From Deferribacter thermophilus (GTDB lineage: Bacteria > Chrysiogenota > Deferribacteres > Deferribacterales > Deferribacteraceae), in the NCBI RefSeq assembly GCF_049472675.1, contig NZ_JAPNXM010000003.1, positions 1 to 64,000 of the forward strand: 64,000 nucleotides of DNA. Reading direction: 5' to 3'. Below the pieces are notes generated by a model. That model ran no database searches. It was not told the origin of the DNA and was given only the letters and a program-made list of their open reading frames with translations. Shown here piece after piece: positions 45,438-53,511 of this stretch (its first letter is position 1; the number at the start of each line of letters is the position of its first letter). The translations under genes were made by a program, and so were the position numbers.

Positions 45438-45668
45438 ATGGCTGTAGTTAGAAAAAAATTTCAAAGACAAAAAGTTTGTAAATTTTGTACAGAAAATTTA
45501 GATATTGACTATAAAGATGCTAACTTATTAAAGCAGTTTATAACTGAGCGTGGAAAAATTATGCCTAGAAGACTAACAGGTACCTGTGCAAAACATCAAA
45601 GAAGATTAGCTGATGCTATCAAAACTGCAAGGATAATGGCATTAATTCCATTTACATTGAATAAGTAA
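45438..45668 (+). CDS. rpsR: Small ribosomal subunit protein bS18
   Basis: 76 aa. KFCTENLDIDYKDANLLKQFITERGKIMPRRLTGTCAKHQRRLADAIKTARIMALIPF is the family pattern. It keeps a CKFC pair and a later Cys-His, the zinc-binding type of S18. AAAGGAGG precedes the ATG. The gene is followed by a terminator-like hairpin. rplI, often next, is not here. Confidence 0.97.
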   Translation: MAVVRKKFQRQKVCKFCTENLDIDYKDANLLKQFITERGKIMPRRLTGTCAKHQRRLADAIKTARIMALIPFTLNK

Positions 45669-45674
45669 CTATTT

Positions 45675-45698
45675 AAGGGGGCTCCCCCCTTCTCTTTT
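45675..45698 (+). terminator. G5/C5 hairpin after rpsR
   Basis: AAGGGGG pairs with CCCCCTT around a three-base loop and is followed by CTCTTTT. It should end or attenuate the rpsF-ssb-rpsR transcript. The next gene begins seven bases later, so some read-through is likely. Confidence 0.7.
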
Positions 45699-45704
45699 AC
45701 GACT

Positions 45705-46577
45705 ATGATTAATACGGTCTCTATATTTCATTTAGTTCTAAGTTTTACTTTATTTACATTTAACATTTACAACCCCTACTTTGGACTATTTCTGGGCTTG
45801 ATATCTCCATTATTTTTACTATTTTATTTCGACCTTTCTAGCAAACTTAAAATAGAATTAATCGTTGCCTTAATTATTTATGGTTTAATGTTTAAAACTT
45901 TTTTAGTTTATTACCTTTTAGCAGTTCTTATCCCTGTTATCTTTATTATATACTTGAAAGATAAATCTGAATTTACTGCTGGTTTACCATCATTGCTAAT
46001 ATCCTCATTGGTGCTATTATTTTTTCAAGATATTAGAGAAGCTTTCATATCAAATATGAGTCAAAATCTTTTATCCTATTTAGAGATGATTAAATCCAGT
46101 GCCACTGTGGACAAATTATTATATCTTGATAAAATTAAAAACAATATAGATAAAATAGCAACAACATTTATATATATAATGCCTGGATTAAGTTTTGCTT
46201 ATATCACTTTTATCACTTATTTAAATAAGCGTTTTTATCAAAAAATAAAAAAAGAACCTGTTAAACCTTTAATTGTACCTTTTAAAATAATACCAGTTTT
46301 TGTCATTGGTGGTTTTTTAATTTTAGCAAATTCATATACTGCGAAAATTATTTCATATAACACTTTTATAATTTTCTTTATGTTTTTCTTTTTACAAGGG
46401 ATTGAAATCATTGAATACTGGTTGAAAAAACTAAAATTTCCAATACTTTTAAAATATATAGTCTATTTTTTTGTTATTTTAGAACCACCTATTACTTTAA
46501 TTGTAAGTTTTATCGGGTTGTTTGATATTTGGATAGATTTTAGAAAAATTAATAAAAAGGGAGGGGAAAATGGATGA
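45705..46577 (+). CDS. DUF2232 membrane protein
   Basis: 290 aa with about eight hydrophobic helices. Length, position after rpsR and helix pattern fit the DUF2232 (YybS-like) family of unknown function. A soluble stretch about residues 110-150 (around LLSYLEMIKSSATVDKLLY) lies mid-protein. No clear ribosome site precedes ATG 45705, which directly follows the terminator-like hairpin. It overlaps the DUF1844 gene by eight bases. Confidence 0.75.
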   Translation: MINTVSIFHLVLSFTLFTFNIYNPYFGLFLGLISPLFLLFYFDLSSKLKIELIVALIIYGLMFKTFLVYYLLAVLIPVIFIIYLKDKSEFTAGLPSLLISSLVLLFFQDIREAFISNMSQNLLSYLEMIKSSATVDKLLYLDKIKNNIDKIATTFIYIMPGLSFAYITFITYLNKRFYQKIKKEPVKPLIVPFKIIPVFVIGGFLILANSYTAKIISYNTFIIFFMFFFLQGIEIIEYWLKKLKFPILLKYIVYFFVILEPPITLIVSFIGLFDIWIDFRKINKKGGENG

Positions 46578-46845
46578 AAGAAGCTATTTTGAAACATTAT
46601 TTCTCTCTCTTGTAGCCACTTTTGAAACAAATACATTAATAGCTCTTGGTAAATTAAGTAACCCTATCTCTGGAAAAATAGAAAAAGATCTTAACGCTGC
46701 TAAAATGAATATCGATATTTTAAGGATGCTTCGAGAGAAAACTAAAAACAATTTAACAGAAAATGAAGCAAAGCATCTAACTTCTGTAATAACAAATTTA
46801 GAACTAAATTATGTAGAAGAGTCAAAATCTAATGAAAAAAGCTAA
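46570..46845 (+). CDS. DUF1844 protein
   Basis: 91 aa. Family pattern is clear: FETLFLSLVATFETNTLIALGKLSNPISG, DLNAAKMNIDILRMLREKTKNNLTENEAKHL and a final LELNYVEE. Small and soluble, with no known function. AGGGAGGGG lies before the ATG, which overlaps the upstream gene; its end overlaps the cation efflux gene by 14 bases. Confidence 0.85.
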   Translation: MDERSYFETLFLSLVATFETNTLIALGKLSNPISGKIEKDLNAAKMNIDILRMLREKTKNNLTENEAKHLTSVITNLELNYVEESKSNEKS

Positions 46846-47740
46846 CGCACCTAAGATTGCAATAGCTGTTGCCTTTTTCCTTGCCTGCACCAAAGTAATA
46901 TTCGGTATATTAGTAAACTCTATGGCAATTGTTTCTTCTGCAGCTGATTCCATTTTAGATGTAATCTCATCATCTATAAACTATATAGCTATTAAAAAAG
47001 CTGATGAACCACCTGATGAAAAACACCCTTATGGACATGCAAAATTTGAATCTCTGGCTACTTATATTCAATCTTTAATAATTTTAGCTTCAGGTGGTTT
47101 TATTTTTTATAAAAGTATCTTGAAAATTGTACACAAACAGGCAATCACAGATCTAAATACTGGTATATACATTATGATAATTTCTCTATTATCAACTACT
47201 CTATTAGTAATTTACTTAACTATTGCAGCCAAAAAAACTAAATCATCAATCATTGAAGCTGATGCTCTACATTATAAAGTGGATATATTAAGCAATTTGG
47301 GGATTTTGATTGCATTAATCATTATAAAATATACAAATTTTCAAATTATTGATCCTATACTTTCTATTTTAGTTGCATTTTATATCATTTATTCTGCTAT
47401 AAATCTAAACATAAAAGTAAGTATGGATTTATTGGATGCTGAAATACCAGCAGAAGTAAAAGAGGACATTTTAAATATACTTAAAGAATTTGATAAATAC
47501 CATCTGGACACTCATCGGATTAGAACAAGACAAGCTGGCAACAACAAATTCTTAGATATGCATATAACTTTATGTAGAAATTTAAAATTAGAAGAAGCTC
47601 ATAAAATAACTCAACTAATAGAGAATAGGCTGAAAGAAAAAATTGATAATCTCGATGTAACAATCCATATGGATCCATGTGATGAAAAAAATTGCCCAGG
47701 GATTGAAGCTTGCAATAATCATAAAATAAGAATAGATTAG
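46832..47740 (+). CDS. Cation diffusion facilitator family transporter
   Basis: 302 aa, six membrane helices and a C-terminal cytoplasmic domain. Metal-site residues fit the DD-HD arrangement of zinc/cadmium-type members such as FieF/YiiP: DSILD (about 39-43) in helix 2 and HYKVD in helix 5. HPYGHAKFE follows helix 2. The C-terminal DMHITLC and CDEKNCPGIEAC are cysteine-containing and may add metal ligands. Export of Zn, Cd or Fe is inferred. Confidence 0.9.
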   Translation: MKKANAPKIAIAVAFFLACTKVIFGILVNSMAIVSSAADSILDVISSSINYIAIKKADEPPDEKHPYGHAKFESLATYIQSLIILASGGFIFYKSILKIVHKQAITDLNTGIYIMIISLLSTTLLVIYLTIAAKKTKSSIIEADALHYKVDILSNLGILIALIIIKYTNFQIIDPILSILVAFYIIYSAINLNIKVSMDLLDAEIPAEVKEDILNILKEFDKYHLDTHRIRTRQAGNNKFLDMHITLCRNLKLEEAHKITQLIENRLKEKIDNLDVTIHMDPCDEKNCPGIEACNNHKIRID

Positions 47741-47767
47741 CAAAAATTTAAATAAAGGAGGATGAAG

Positions 47768-48997
47768 GTGAGAGAGTTTATGGAAAATGTAATTGCTGAA
47801 AGACTTGGCGGAAAAATGTTTGGTAAAGATACTAAAATTTACAAATTTGAAAAGATAAAAAGAGCTAAAAGAGCAGCTATGGAAGCAAACCCTGGCAAAG
47901 AATTAATCGATCTTGGTGTAGGTGAACCAGATGATATGGCAGATATGAGTATTGTCAAAGTATTACAGGAAGAAGCTACTAAAAAAGAGAACAGATTTTA
48001 TGCTGACAATGGAATTCAAGAGTTTAAAGATGCGGCTGCAGAGTATATGAAAAAAAGATTTGGTGTTGATATAGATCCTGTAAAAGAGGTAAATCATGCT
48101 ATTGGTTCAAAACCTGCACTTGCTATGATACCATTTTGCCTTATAAATCCTGGTGACATTGCTCTCATGACTGTACCAGGATATCCCGTAACTGGAACAA
48201 TCACAAAATATTTAGGTGGAGATGTTTACAACCTCCCTCTCACCAAAGAAAATAACTTTTTGCCTGACTTGGACAGTATCCCTGAAGATATCAAAAAAAG
48301 AGCAAAAATTTTATATTTAAATTATCCAAATAATCCCACTGGTGCTTTAGCTCCAAAGGAGTTTTTTGAAAAAGTTGTAAAGTTTGCAAAAGAAAATAAT
48401 ATAGCTGTAATACATGATGCAGCTTACATTGAGCTAACCTACGGAGAAAGACAACCTTCATTTTTAGAAGTAGAAGGAGCTAAAGATGTAGGAATAGAAA
48501 TTCATTCTTTATCAAAATCTTATAATATGACTGGATGGAGAATGGCTTTTGTATGTGGAAATGAACTCCTTGTGCAGGCTTTTGCAACTGTAAAAGATAA
48601 CAACGATTCTGGTCAATTTATACCAATACAAAAAGCTGCAGCTTACGCATTGAGACATCCAGAATTGATTGATAATGTAAGAGAAAAATATCAAAGAAGA
48701 CTAAATGCCCTTGCAAAGGTTTTAAAAGATTTAGGTTTTTATGTAAATGAACCAAAAGGAACATTTTACTTATACTTTGAAATTCCAAAAGGGACAAAAA
48801 GTGGAAGAACATTTAGCAGTGCAGAGGAGTTTTGCGATTATTTAATTAGAGAAAAGTTAATATCATCTGTACCTTGGGATGATGCTGGCCATTATTTAAG
48901 ATTTACAGTAACTTTTGAAGCAAAAGATTTAGATGATGAAAAAAGGATAATTGACGAAGTAGCAAAAAGACTTTCCGAAGAAGAATATATTTTTTAA
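47768..48997 (+). CDS. dapL: LL-diaminopimelate aminotransferase
   Basis: 409 aa from GTG 47768. Start choice: ATG 47762 touches AGGAGG with no spacing, GTG 47768 has six bases, and ATG 47780 is also possible behind AAGGTG. It converts tetrahydrodipicolinate directly to LL-diaminopimelate for lysine and peptidoglycan, bypassing DapC/D/E. GVGEPDDMAD, NYPNNPTGA and the PLP lysine in SLSKSYNMTGWR are present, with the long DapL form's FAERLGGKMFGKDTKIYKFE-like start (AERLGGKMFGKDT). Confidence 0.92.
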   Translation: MREFMENVIAERLGGKMFGKDTKIYKFEKIKRAKRAAMEANPGKELIDLGVGEPDDMADMSIVKVLQEEATKKENRFYADNGIQEFKDAAAEYMKKRFGVDIDPVKEVNHAIGSKPALAMIPFCLINPGDIALMTVPGYPVTGTITKYLGGDVYNLPLTKENNFLPDLDSIPEDIKKRAKILYLNYPNNPTGALAPKEFFEKVVKFAKENNIAVIHDAAYIELTYGERQPSFLEVEGAKDVGIEIHSLSKSYNMTGWRMAFVCGNELLVQAFATVKDNNDSGQFIPIQKAAAYALRHPELIDNVREKYQRRLNALAKVLKDLGFYVNEPKGTFYLYFEIPKGTKSGRTFSSAEEFCDYLIREKLISSVPWDDAGHYLRFTVTFEAKDLDDEKRIIDEVAKRLSEEEYIF

Positions 48998-49005
48998 TAT
49001 TGCAT

Positions 49006-49029
49006 AATGGGGGTTCTCCCCCCATTTTT
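49006..49029 (+). terminator. Intrinsic terminator after dapL
   Basis: AATGGGGG pairs with CCCCCATT around TTCTC and is followed by five T. It lies between dapL and fmt. An in-frame upstream ATG for fmt (49007) would place this hairpin in the coding region, which argues for the later fmt start. Confidence 0.8.
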
Positions 49030-49051
49030 AATCAAAATAGGAGCAAAAGAT

Positions 49052-49984
49052 ATGAATGTTGTTTTTATGGGAACACCCGAAATTGCTGTGCCTACTTTAA
49101 AAGCATTATTAGACAATAATATCAATGTTAGTTTGGTTGTATGCCAGCCAGATAAACCAAAAGGTAGAGGCAAAAAACTTGCTCCACCCCCAGTAAAAGA
49201 ATTTGCGTTAGAGAACAAACTCGAAGTGTATCAGCCTGAAAAAATAAAAAATAACCCTGAAGCTTATGAAAAAATCAAATCCTATAACCCAGATTTTCTT
49301 GTTGTTGTAGCTTATGGGAAGATATTACCAAAAGAGATATTGGAAATTCCTAAAAAAGCACCTATAAATGTTCACTTTTCACTTCTACCAAAGTATAGAG
49401 GGGCTGCACCTGTTAACTGGGCAATAATAAATGGTGAAGAAATAACTGGTGTAACAACAATGTTTATGGACACAGGACTTGATACAGGTGATATACTTTT
49501 AAAAGAAGAAACTAAAATTGATAAAAAAACCGCTTTAGAATTGTTAAATGAGCTTTCTGTTGTTGGTGCTAATCTTTTGATTAAAACCATTAAACAATTT
49601 GACTCTATAACACCTACAAAACAAAATGATGAAGAGGCAACCTATGCACCTATACTAAAAAAAGAAGATGGACTTTTAGATTTTAATGAAGATGCTGTTA
49701 TAATTGAGAGAAAAATTAGAGGTTTACAACCCTGGCCAACTGCATACACTTATTTAAACAATAAAATGTTAAAAATATTTAATGCTGATGTTGTAGAAAA
49801 TAATAGTAATTTAGAACCTGGCACTATCTTTGATGTAACAAAGAAGAGTTTTAAAATAAAATGTAAAAACAACGCATTACTCATTAAAGAATTGCAATTT
49901 GAAGGGAAAAAGAGGATGGAAGCATCTGCATTTTTAGCAGGCTATAAGCTTGAAAATGGTATTAAATTAACTAATACCCATTGA
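49052..49984 (+). CDS. fmt: Methionyl-tRNA formyltransferase
   Basis: 310 aa from ATG 49052, with AGGAG nine bases upstream. It formylates the initiator Met-tRNA. VVFMGTPEIAVPTLKALL begins the Rossmann domain. INVHFSLLPKYRGAAPVNWAIINGE and GVTTMFMDTGLDTGDIL hold the catalytic Asn, His and Asp. The C-terminal OB-like domain (GLQPWPTAYTYLN) binds tRNA. Confidence 0.97.
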   Translation: MNVVFMGTPEIAVPTLKALLDNNINVSLVVCQPDKPKGRGKKLAPPPVKEFALENKLEVYQPEKIKNNPEAYEKIKSYNPDFLVVVAYGKILPKEILEIPKKAPINVHFSLLPKYRGAAPVNWAIINGEEITGVTTMFMDTGLDTGDILLKEETKIDKKTALELLNELSVVGANLLIKTIKQFDSITPTKQNDEEATYAPILKKEDGLLDFNEDAVIIERKIRGLQPWPTAYTYLNNKMLKIFNADVVENNSNLEPGTIFDVTKKSFKIKCKNNALLIKELQFEGKKRMEASAFLAGYKLENGIKLTNTH

Positions 49985-50050
49985 ACTAAACAACAAAATT
50001 TATATCTTTATTATTGGATTACAAACTATATATTTGAGGAGGTCTAAAAT

Positions 50051-50908
50051 ATGAACTTAAATACGATTAAAACAGCTCTACTTTTAGGGTTGTTAACCTT
50101 GCTATTTATATTCATCGGAGGGCTATTAGGCGGTAGAACAGGGATGATGATAGCTTTCATTTTTGCATTAGGGATGAATTTCTTTTCTTACTGGTTCAGT
50201 GATAAAATTGTACTATCTCTTTATAGAGCAAAACAGATAACAGAAACTGAAGCCCCAAGACTGTATGCCATAGTAAGAAGATTGACACAAAAAGCTGGAC
50301 TACCTATGCCAAAAATTTACATCATTCAGTCCCCTACCCCAAATGCTTTTGCTACAGGTAGAAATCCAAATCATGCTGCTGTAGCTGTAACAACAGGTAT
50401 ATTAGAATTGCTTGATGAAGATGAATTAGAAGGGGTTTTAGGGCACGAACTTGCCCACATCTATGGTAGAGATATTCTTATTTCCACAATAGCAGCAAGC
50501 ATTGCTGGAGCTGTAATGATGCTTGCAGATTGGGCGAGATGGGCATTCATCTTCGGTGGTGCTAGATCAGATGATGAAGAAAATCCCGGTGGTGCTTTTG
50601 CAGCAATTATAGCAATGATTATAGCTCCAATTGCAGCATTTTTGATACAGATGGCAGTATCAAGATCTAGAGAATATCTTGCTGATGAAAGAGGTGCAAA
50701 ACTGACAGGCAAACCTCTTGCTCTTGCTAACGCTCTTAGGAAAATAGCTTATGGTGTGCAAGCTGCACCTATGGATGCTAATCCAGCTACTGCCCATATG
50801 TTTATCATGAACCCACTTTCTGGTAGAAATATATTAAATCTTTTTTCTACCCATCCACCTGTTGAAGAGCGAATAAAGAGATTAGAACAAATGGCCTATG
50901 CCAGATAA
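50051..50908 (+). CDS. htpX: HtpX-family membrane zinc metalloprotease
   Basis: 285 aa, four hydrophobic segments, M48B family. The zinc site is GHELAHIYGRDI, with a third ligand glutamate in REYLADERGAKLTG. TPNAFATGRNPNHAAVAVTTGIL and the C-terminal FSTHPPVEERIKRLEQM are typical. It degrades misfolded inner-membrane proteins. TTGAGGAGG lies before the ATG. It ends 11 bases inside rsmB, with a hairpin immediately after the stop. Confidence 0.95.
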   Translation: MNLNTIKTALLLGLLTLLFIFIGGLLGGRTGMMIAFIFALGMNFFSYWFSDKIVLSLYRAKQITETEAPRLYAIVRRLTQKAGLPMPKIYIIQSPTPNAFATGRNPNHAAVAVTTGILELLDEDELEGVLGHELAHIYGRDILISTIAASIAGAVMMLADWARWAFIFGGARSDDEENPGGAFAAIIAMIIAPIAAFLIQMAVSRSREYLADERGAKLTGKPLALANALRKIAYGVQAAPMDANPATAHMFIMNPLSGRNILNLFSTHPPVEERIKRLEQMAYAR

Positions 50909-52049
50909 AAATAGGAGGAGGCTTTTTAACCTCCTCCTTTCTTTTTTTAAAGGTGAATTAAAAGAGGATTTTTTTTATGATTCACCCTATAGAAAATTTT
51001 ATAGAAAAATCTATTTTGAAACTTTTAAGCACTTAGGTTTTATTCAGTGGGTTTTAACAAATTATTTAAAAAAAGAAACACCTATAGAATCAATAGCAGC
51101 TCTTATTTTAGGTGCTTCTCAGATACTGTTTTTGGACGATATCCCTGATTATGCAGCTGTAAACGAATCTGTCGCACTTGTAAAAGGGGGGCAAAAATCT
51201 TTAGTCAATGCCATTTTAAGAAAAATTTCATCTGAAAAAGATACATTACTTAAGAAATATTCGATTTATTTAGATTTCCCAGAATATTTCATTGATAGAT
51301 GGAAAAAAAACTTTGATACTAAAAAAGATTTTGAAAACTTTTTATATTCGATACAAAAAAAGCCTGATTACTACCTTCTTGATATAAAAACCTTAAAAAC
51401 TACTAAATACTTCGAAGATTTTGATAAGAAACGATATTATCCAATGGATATTAATTCCCAAAAAATCCCACAACTTTTTGATGCAAATAACCCTCAAAAA
51501 ATTCTTGACTGTTGTGCTGCACCTGGTGGAAAAACTATTATACTTTCTAAAAAGTATCCAAATGCTAAAATAACTGCTATAGATATATCAAAAGAAAGGA
51601 TCCAACTTTTAGAAAAAAATATCAATAATTTTAATTTGAACAATGTAAATACCTGCTTAACCGATTTTTTAGAATATGAAACTGTAGAAAAATACGATCT
51701 CATTTTATTAGACGCACCTTGCACAGCCCTTGGGACTATAAGAAAACATCCAGAAGTTGTATGGCTTAAAAACGATAAAGATATCAACAAAATGTCCAAA
51801 ATTCAAAAACGATTTTTAGAAAAGGGGGTAAGTTTATTAAAAAATGGTGGGATTTTGATATATAGCGTATGCTCTTTAGAAAAAGAGGAAGGTCAAGAAA
51901 ATATTAATTACATTTTAAAAAAACATGAAAATATAAAACTTTTGAAACCCATCTATTATCAAGAATCAATTATTGATAACTTCTTTTACACCCCATTTCA
52001 TTTATCTGATGGAGATGGTTTTTTTGCTGCTGTCTTAAAAAAGGATTAA
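50898..52049 (+). CDS. rsmB: RsmB-like 16S rRNA m5C methyltransferase
   Basis: 383 aa. The N-terminal NusB-like RNA-binding domain (about 1-130; PIESIAALILGASQILFLDDIPDYAAVNESV) and the NOL1/NOP2/Sun catalytic domain are present. The latter has LDCCAAPGGKT, catalytic cysteines in LLDAPCTALG and YSVCSLEKEEG. It should methylate C967 of 16S rRNA. It is shorter than E. coli RsmB (about 430 aa). The first 17 codons contain a perfect nine-base inverted repeat and T-run; no better in-frame start lies downstream, and RRRLFNLLLSF fits the family N-terminus. Confidence 0.85.
   Translation: MPDKNRRRLFNLLLSFFKGELKEDFFYDSPYRKFYRKIYFETFKHLGFIQWVLTNYLKKETPIESIAALILGASQILFLDDIPDYAAVNESVALVKGGQKSLVNAILRKISSEKDTLLKKYSIYLDFPEYFIDRWKKNFDTKKDFENFLYSIQKKPDYYLLDIKTLKTTKYFEDFDKKRYYPMDINSQKIPQLFDANNPQKILDCCAAPGGKTIILSKKYPNAKITAIDISKERIQLLEKNINNFNLNNVNTCLTDFLEYETVEKYDLILLDAPCTALGTIRKHPEVVWLKNDKDINKMSKIQKRFLEKGVSLLKNGGILIYSVCSLEKEEGQENINYILKKHENIKLLKPIYYQESIIDNFFYTPFHLSDGDGFFAAVLKKD
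50913..50948 (+). terminator. Intrinsic terminator hairpin inside the first rsmB codons
   Basis: AGGAGGAGG (50913-50921) pairs perfectly with CCTCCTCCT (50930-50938) around an eight-base loop, followed by TTCTTTTTTT. It begins five bases after the htpX stop but lies inside the rsmB reading frame (codons 6-17). It may end htpX transcripts unless ribosomes translating rsmB block its folding. Confidence 0.75.
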
Positions 52050-52063
52050 ATCTTAATTTAGTC
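52044..52063. terminator. Weak AT-rich hairpin between convergent rsmB and thioredoxin-like genes
   Basis: GATTAAAT and ATTTAGTC pair (one G-U) around CTTA, overlapping the rsmB stop. The two convergent genes are eight bases apart. Stability is low and T-runs are short. Confidence 0.3.
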
Positions 52064-52492
52064 TTCCAACATTTCAAGGATTTCATCTACAGTTTTATAA
52101 CCTGGAGCAATATCTATTAACTCACCCATTTTATTATATGTCGCAGTAATAGGAACTAATCTAACATTTAAATGATCAATCAAATCCTTTGAAGCCAAAT
52201 ATAGTGGAAACTCAACATTGAGTGCTTTATAAGATTGCAATGCATCCTCTAATCTTTTATCAATTGAGACCAATATAATTTTAGTTTTGTATTTATCAAA
52301 AATAGCAATATTTTTCGATAAATTTTTAATCTCTTTTTTACAAAAAGGGCAATATGAAGCCCAAAACAATACAATAACTTTTGTGTTTTGTCTTTTAATT
52401 AAATCTTTATAATCAGCTACAGATAATACTGTCAAAGAATAAGAATTAATCACAAATAATAAAAAAATAAAAAGGAAAATAAATTTTTTCAT
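52058..52492 (-). CDS. Secreted thioredoxin-like protein (TlpA/ResA type)
   Basis: 144 aa with a signal peptide (about residues 1-19, ending SYS) and a thioredoxin fold. The active site is WASYCPFCKKE and the cis-proline is in RLVPITATYN. It should act in the periplasm as a disulfide reductase or oxidant carrier. Its ATG overlaps the thiS stop by one base, so it is probably co-translated with thiF-thiS; a role in thiamine synthesis is unlikely given its export. Confidence 0.88.
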   Translation of the reverse strand: MKKFIFLFIFLLFVINSYSLTVLSVADYKDLIKRQNTKVIVLFWASYCPFCKKEIKNLSKNIAIFDKYKTKIILVSIDKRLEDALQSYKALNVEFPLYLASKDLIDHLNVRLVPITATYNKMGELIDIAPGYKTVDEILEMLED

Positions 52493-52692
52493 TAACCACC
52501 ACCAACAAATTGAATCAATTCTAAAACATCACCTTCATTTAAATATGTGGAATCATACTCACTTTTATCTAACACTTCCCCATTATATTCTACAACAATC
52601 CTATCAGCATTTAGATTTAATTCATTGATTAGTGCTGCAATACTCTTGCTACCATCAACCTCTTTAATTTGCCCGTTTATTTTAATCTTCAT
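52492..52692 (-). CDS. thiS: Thiamine biosynthesis sulfur carrier protein ThiS
   Basis: 66 aa beta-grasp protein ending in FVGGG, the C-terminus that is adenylated and thiocarboxylated before passing sulfur to the thiazole synthase ThiG. MKIKINGQIKEV and EGDVLELIQFVGG are the family ends. It follows thiF by nine bases. thiG and thiH are not in this window. Confidence 0.93.
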   Translation of the reverse strand: MKIKINGQIKEVDGSKSIAALINELNLNADRIVVEYNGEVLDKSEYDSTYLNEGDVLELIQFVGGG

Positions 52693-52701
52693 TTGACACC
52701 T

Positions 52702-53511
52702 CTACTGTTTTAATAAACCGAGTAAATACCTAACAACAAGATTTGCCTGCATATTGGCTGCAACTGCAACTCTTGTAGCCATTAGCCCTTCACCTGGTCT
52801 TGCTTCATTAACAAAATCGCCAACAATATATACATTCTTACCAATCCTTTCAATCCTTAATAGTGATGTATCATGAACTCCTGCTACACCGCTTGCCCCT
52901 ATAACAACTTTTTCGGGGAAAATTTGCATACACCTTTTAATAAGCATAGCTTTTGTTTCTGCCTTATCAAAAGCCTCAACTATTACATCTACATCATCAA
53001 ATAAGTCTTTGATATTATTCTCATCTATCAAAACATCAACCATATCATAAGTAATATAAGGATTAATCCTTAACAAAGTGCTATGCAACGCCTCTGTTTT
53101 TTTCATACCTAACTGATCGATAAAATAATACTGCCTATTTAAATTTGATGGCTCAACTACATCAAAATCTATCAATCTTAGAAATCCAACACCCATCCTT
53201 GCTAATGAAACAGCAATATTTGAACCAAGACCACCAAGCCCTGCTATTGCCACTCTCCCTTTTTTTAATTTTTCATGAACACCTGGTGTATGTCTTGCCA
53301 TCATCAAAGCTTCTAACTCATCCTTTGATGGTTTTTCACCTCTTTTTATTAATACAACCCTATCACTATCTTGTAATACCAAGTCATAGTTTACAATATG
53401 CCCATTATAAATAAGGACATCAGCATCAGGCTTAATAAGATTTTTAACCTGATAAAGTGTTACCCCCTCTTTAAATTCGTAAACTCTTTCATTGACAAAA
53501 ACTTTTATCAT
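52702..53511 (-). CDS. thiF: ThiF-family sulfur-carrier adenylyltransferase with N-terminal beta-grasp domain
   Basis: 269 aa. Residues 1-57 (MIKVFVNERVYEFKEGVTLYQVK...DSDRVVLIKRG) look like a ThiS-like ubiquitin-fold domain without a terminal Gly-Gly. The E1-like domain follows, with the nucleotide loop GLGGLGSN (91-98), DFDVVEPSNLNRQ (115-127) and GASGVAGVHDT. It should adenylate ThiS. Only one cysteine is present, so the Cys4 zinc site and the catalytic cysteine of E. coli ThiF are absent. It overlaps comEC by 23 bases. Confidence 0.88.
   Translation of the reverse strand: MIKVFVNERVYEFKEGVTLYQVKNLIKPDADVLIYNGHIVNYDLVLQDSDRVVLIKRGEKPSKDELEALMMARHTPGVHEKLKKGRVAIAGLGGLGSNIAVSLARMGVGFLRLIDFDVVEPSNLNRQYYFIDQLGMKKTEALHSTLLRINPYITYDMVDVLIDENNIKDLFDDVDVIVEAFDKAETKAMLIKRCMQIFPEKVVIGASGVAGVHDTSLLRIERIGKNVYIVGDFVNEARPGEGLMATRVAVAANMQANLVVRYLLGLLKQ

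Noticed and set aside
49007..49051. Earlier start for fmt
   Set aside because: It would put the dapL terminator into the protein and has no ribosome site; ATG 49052 has AGGAG and fits the family N-terminus.
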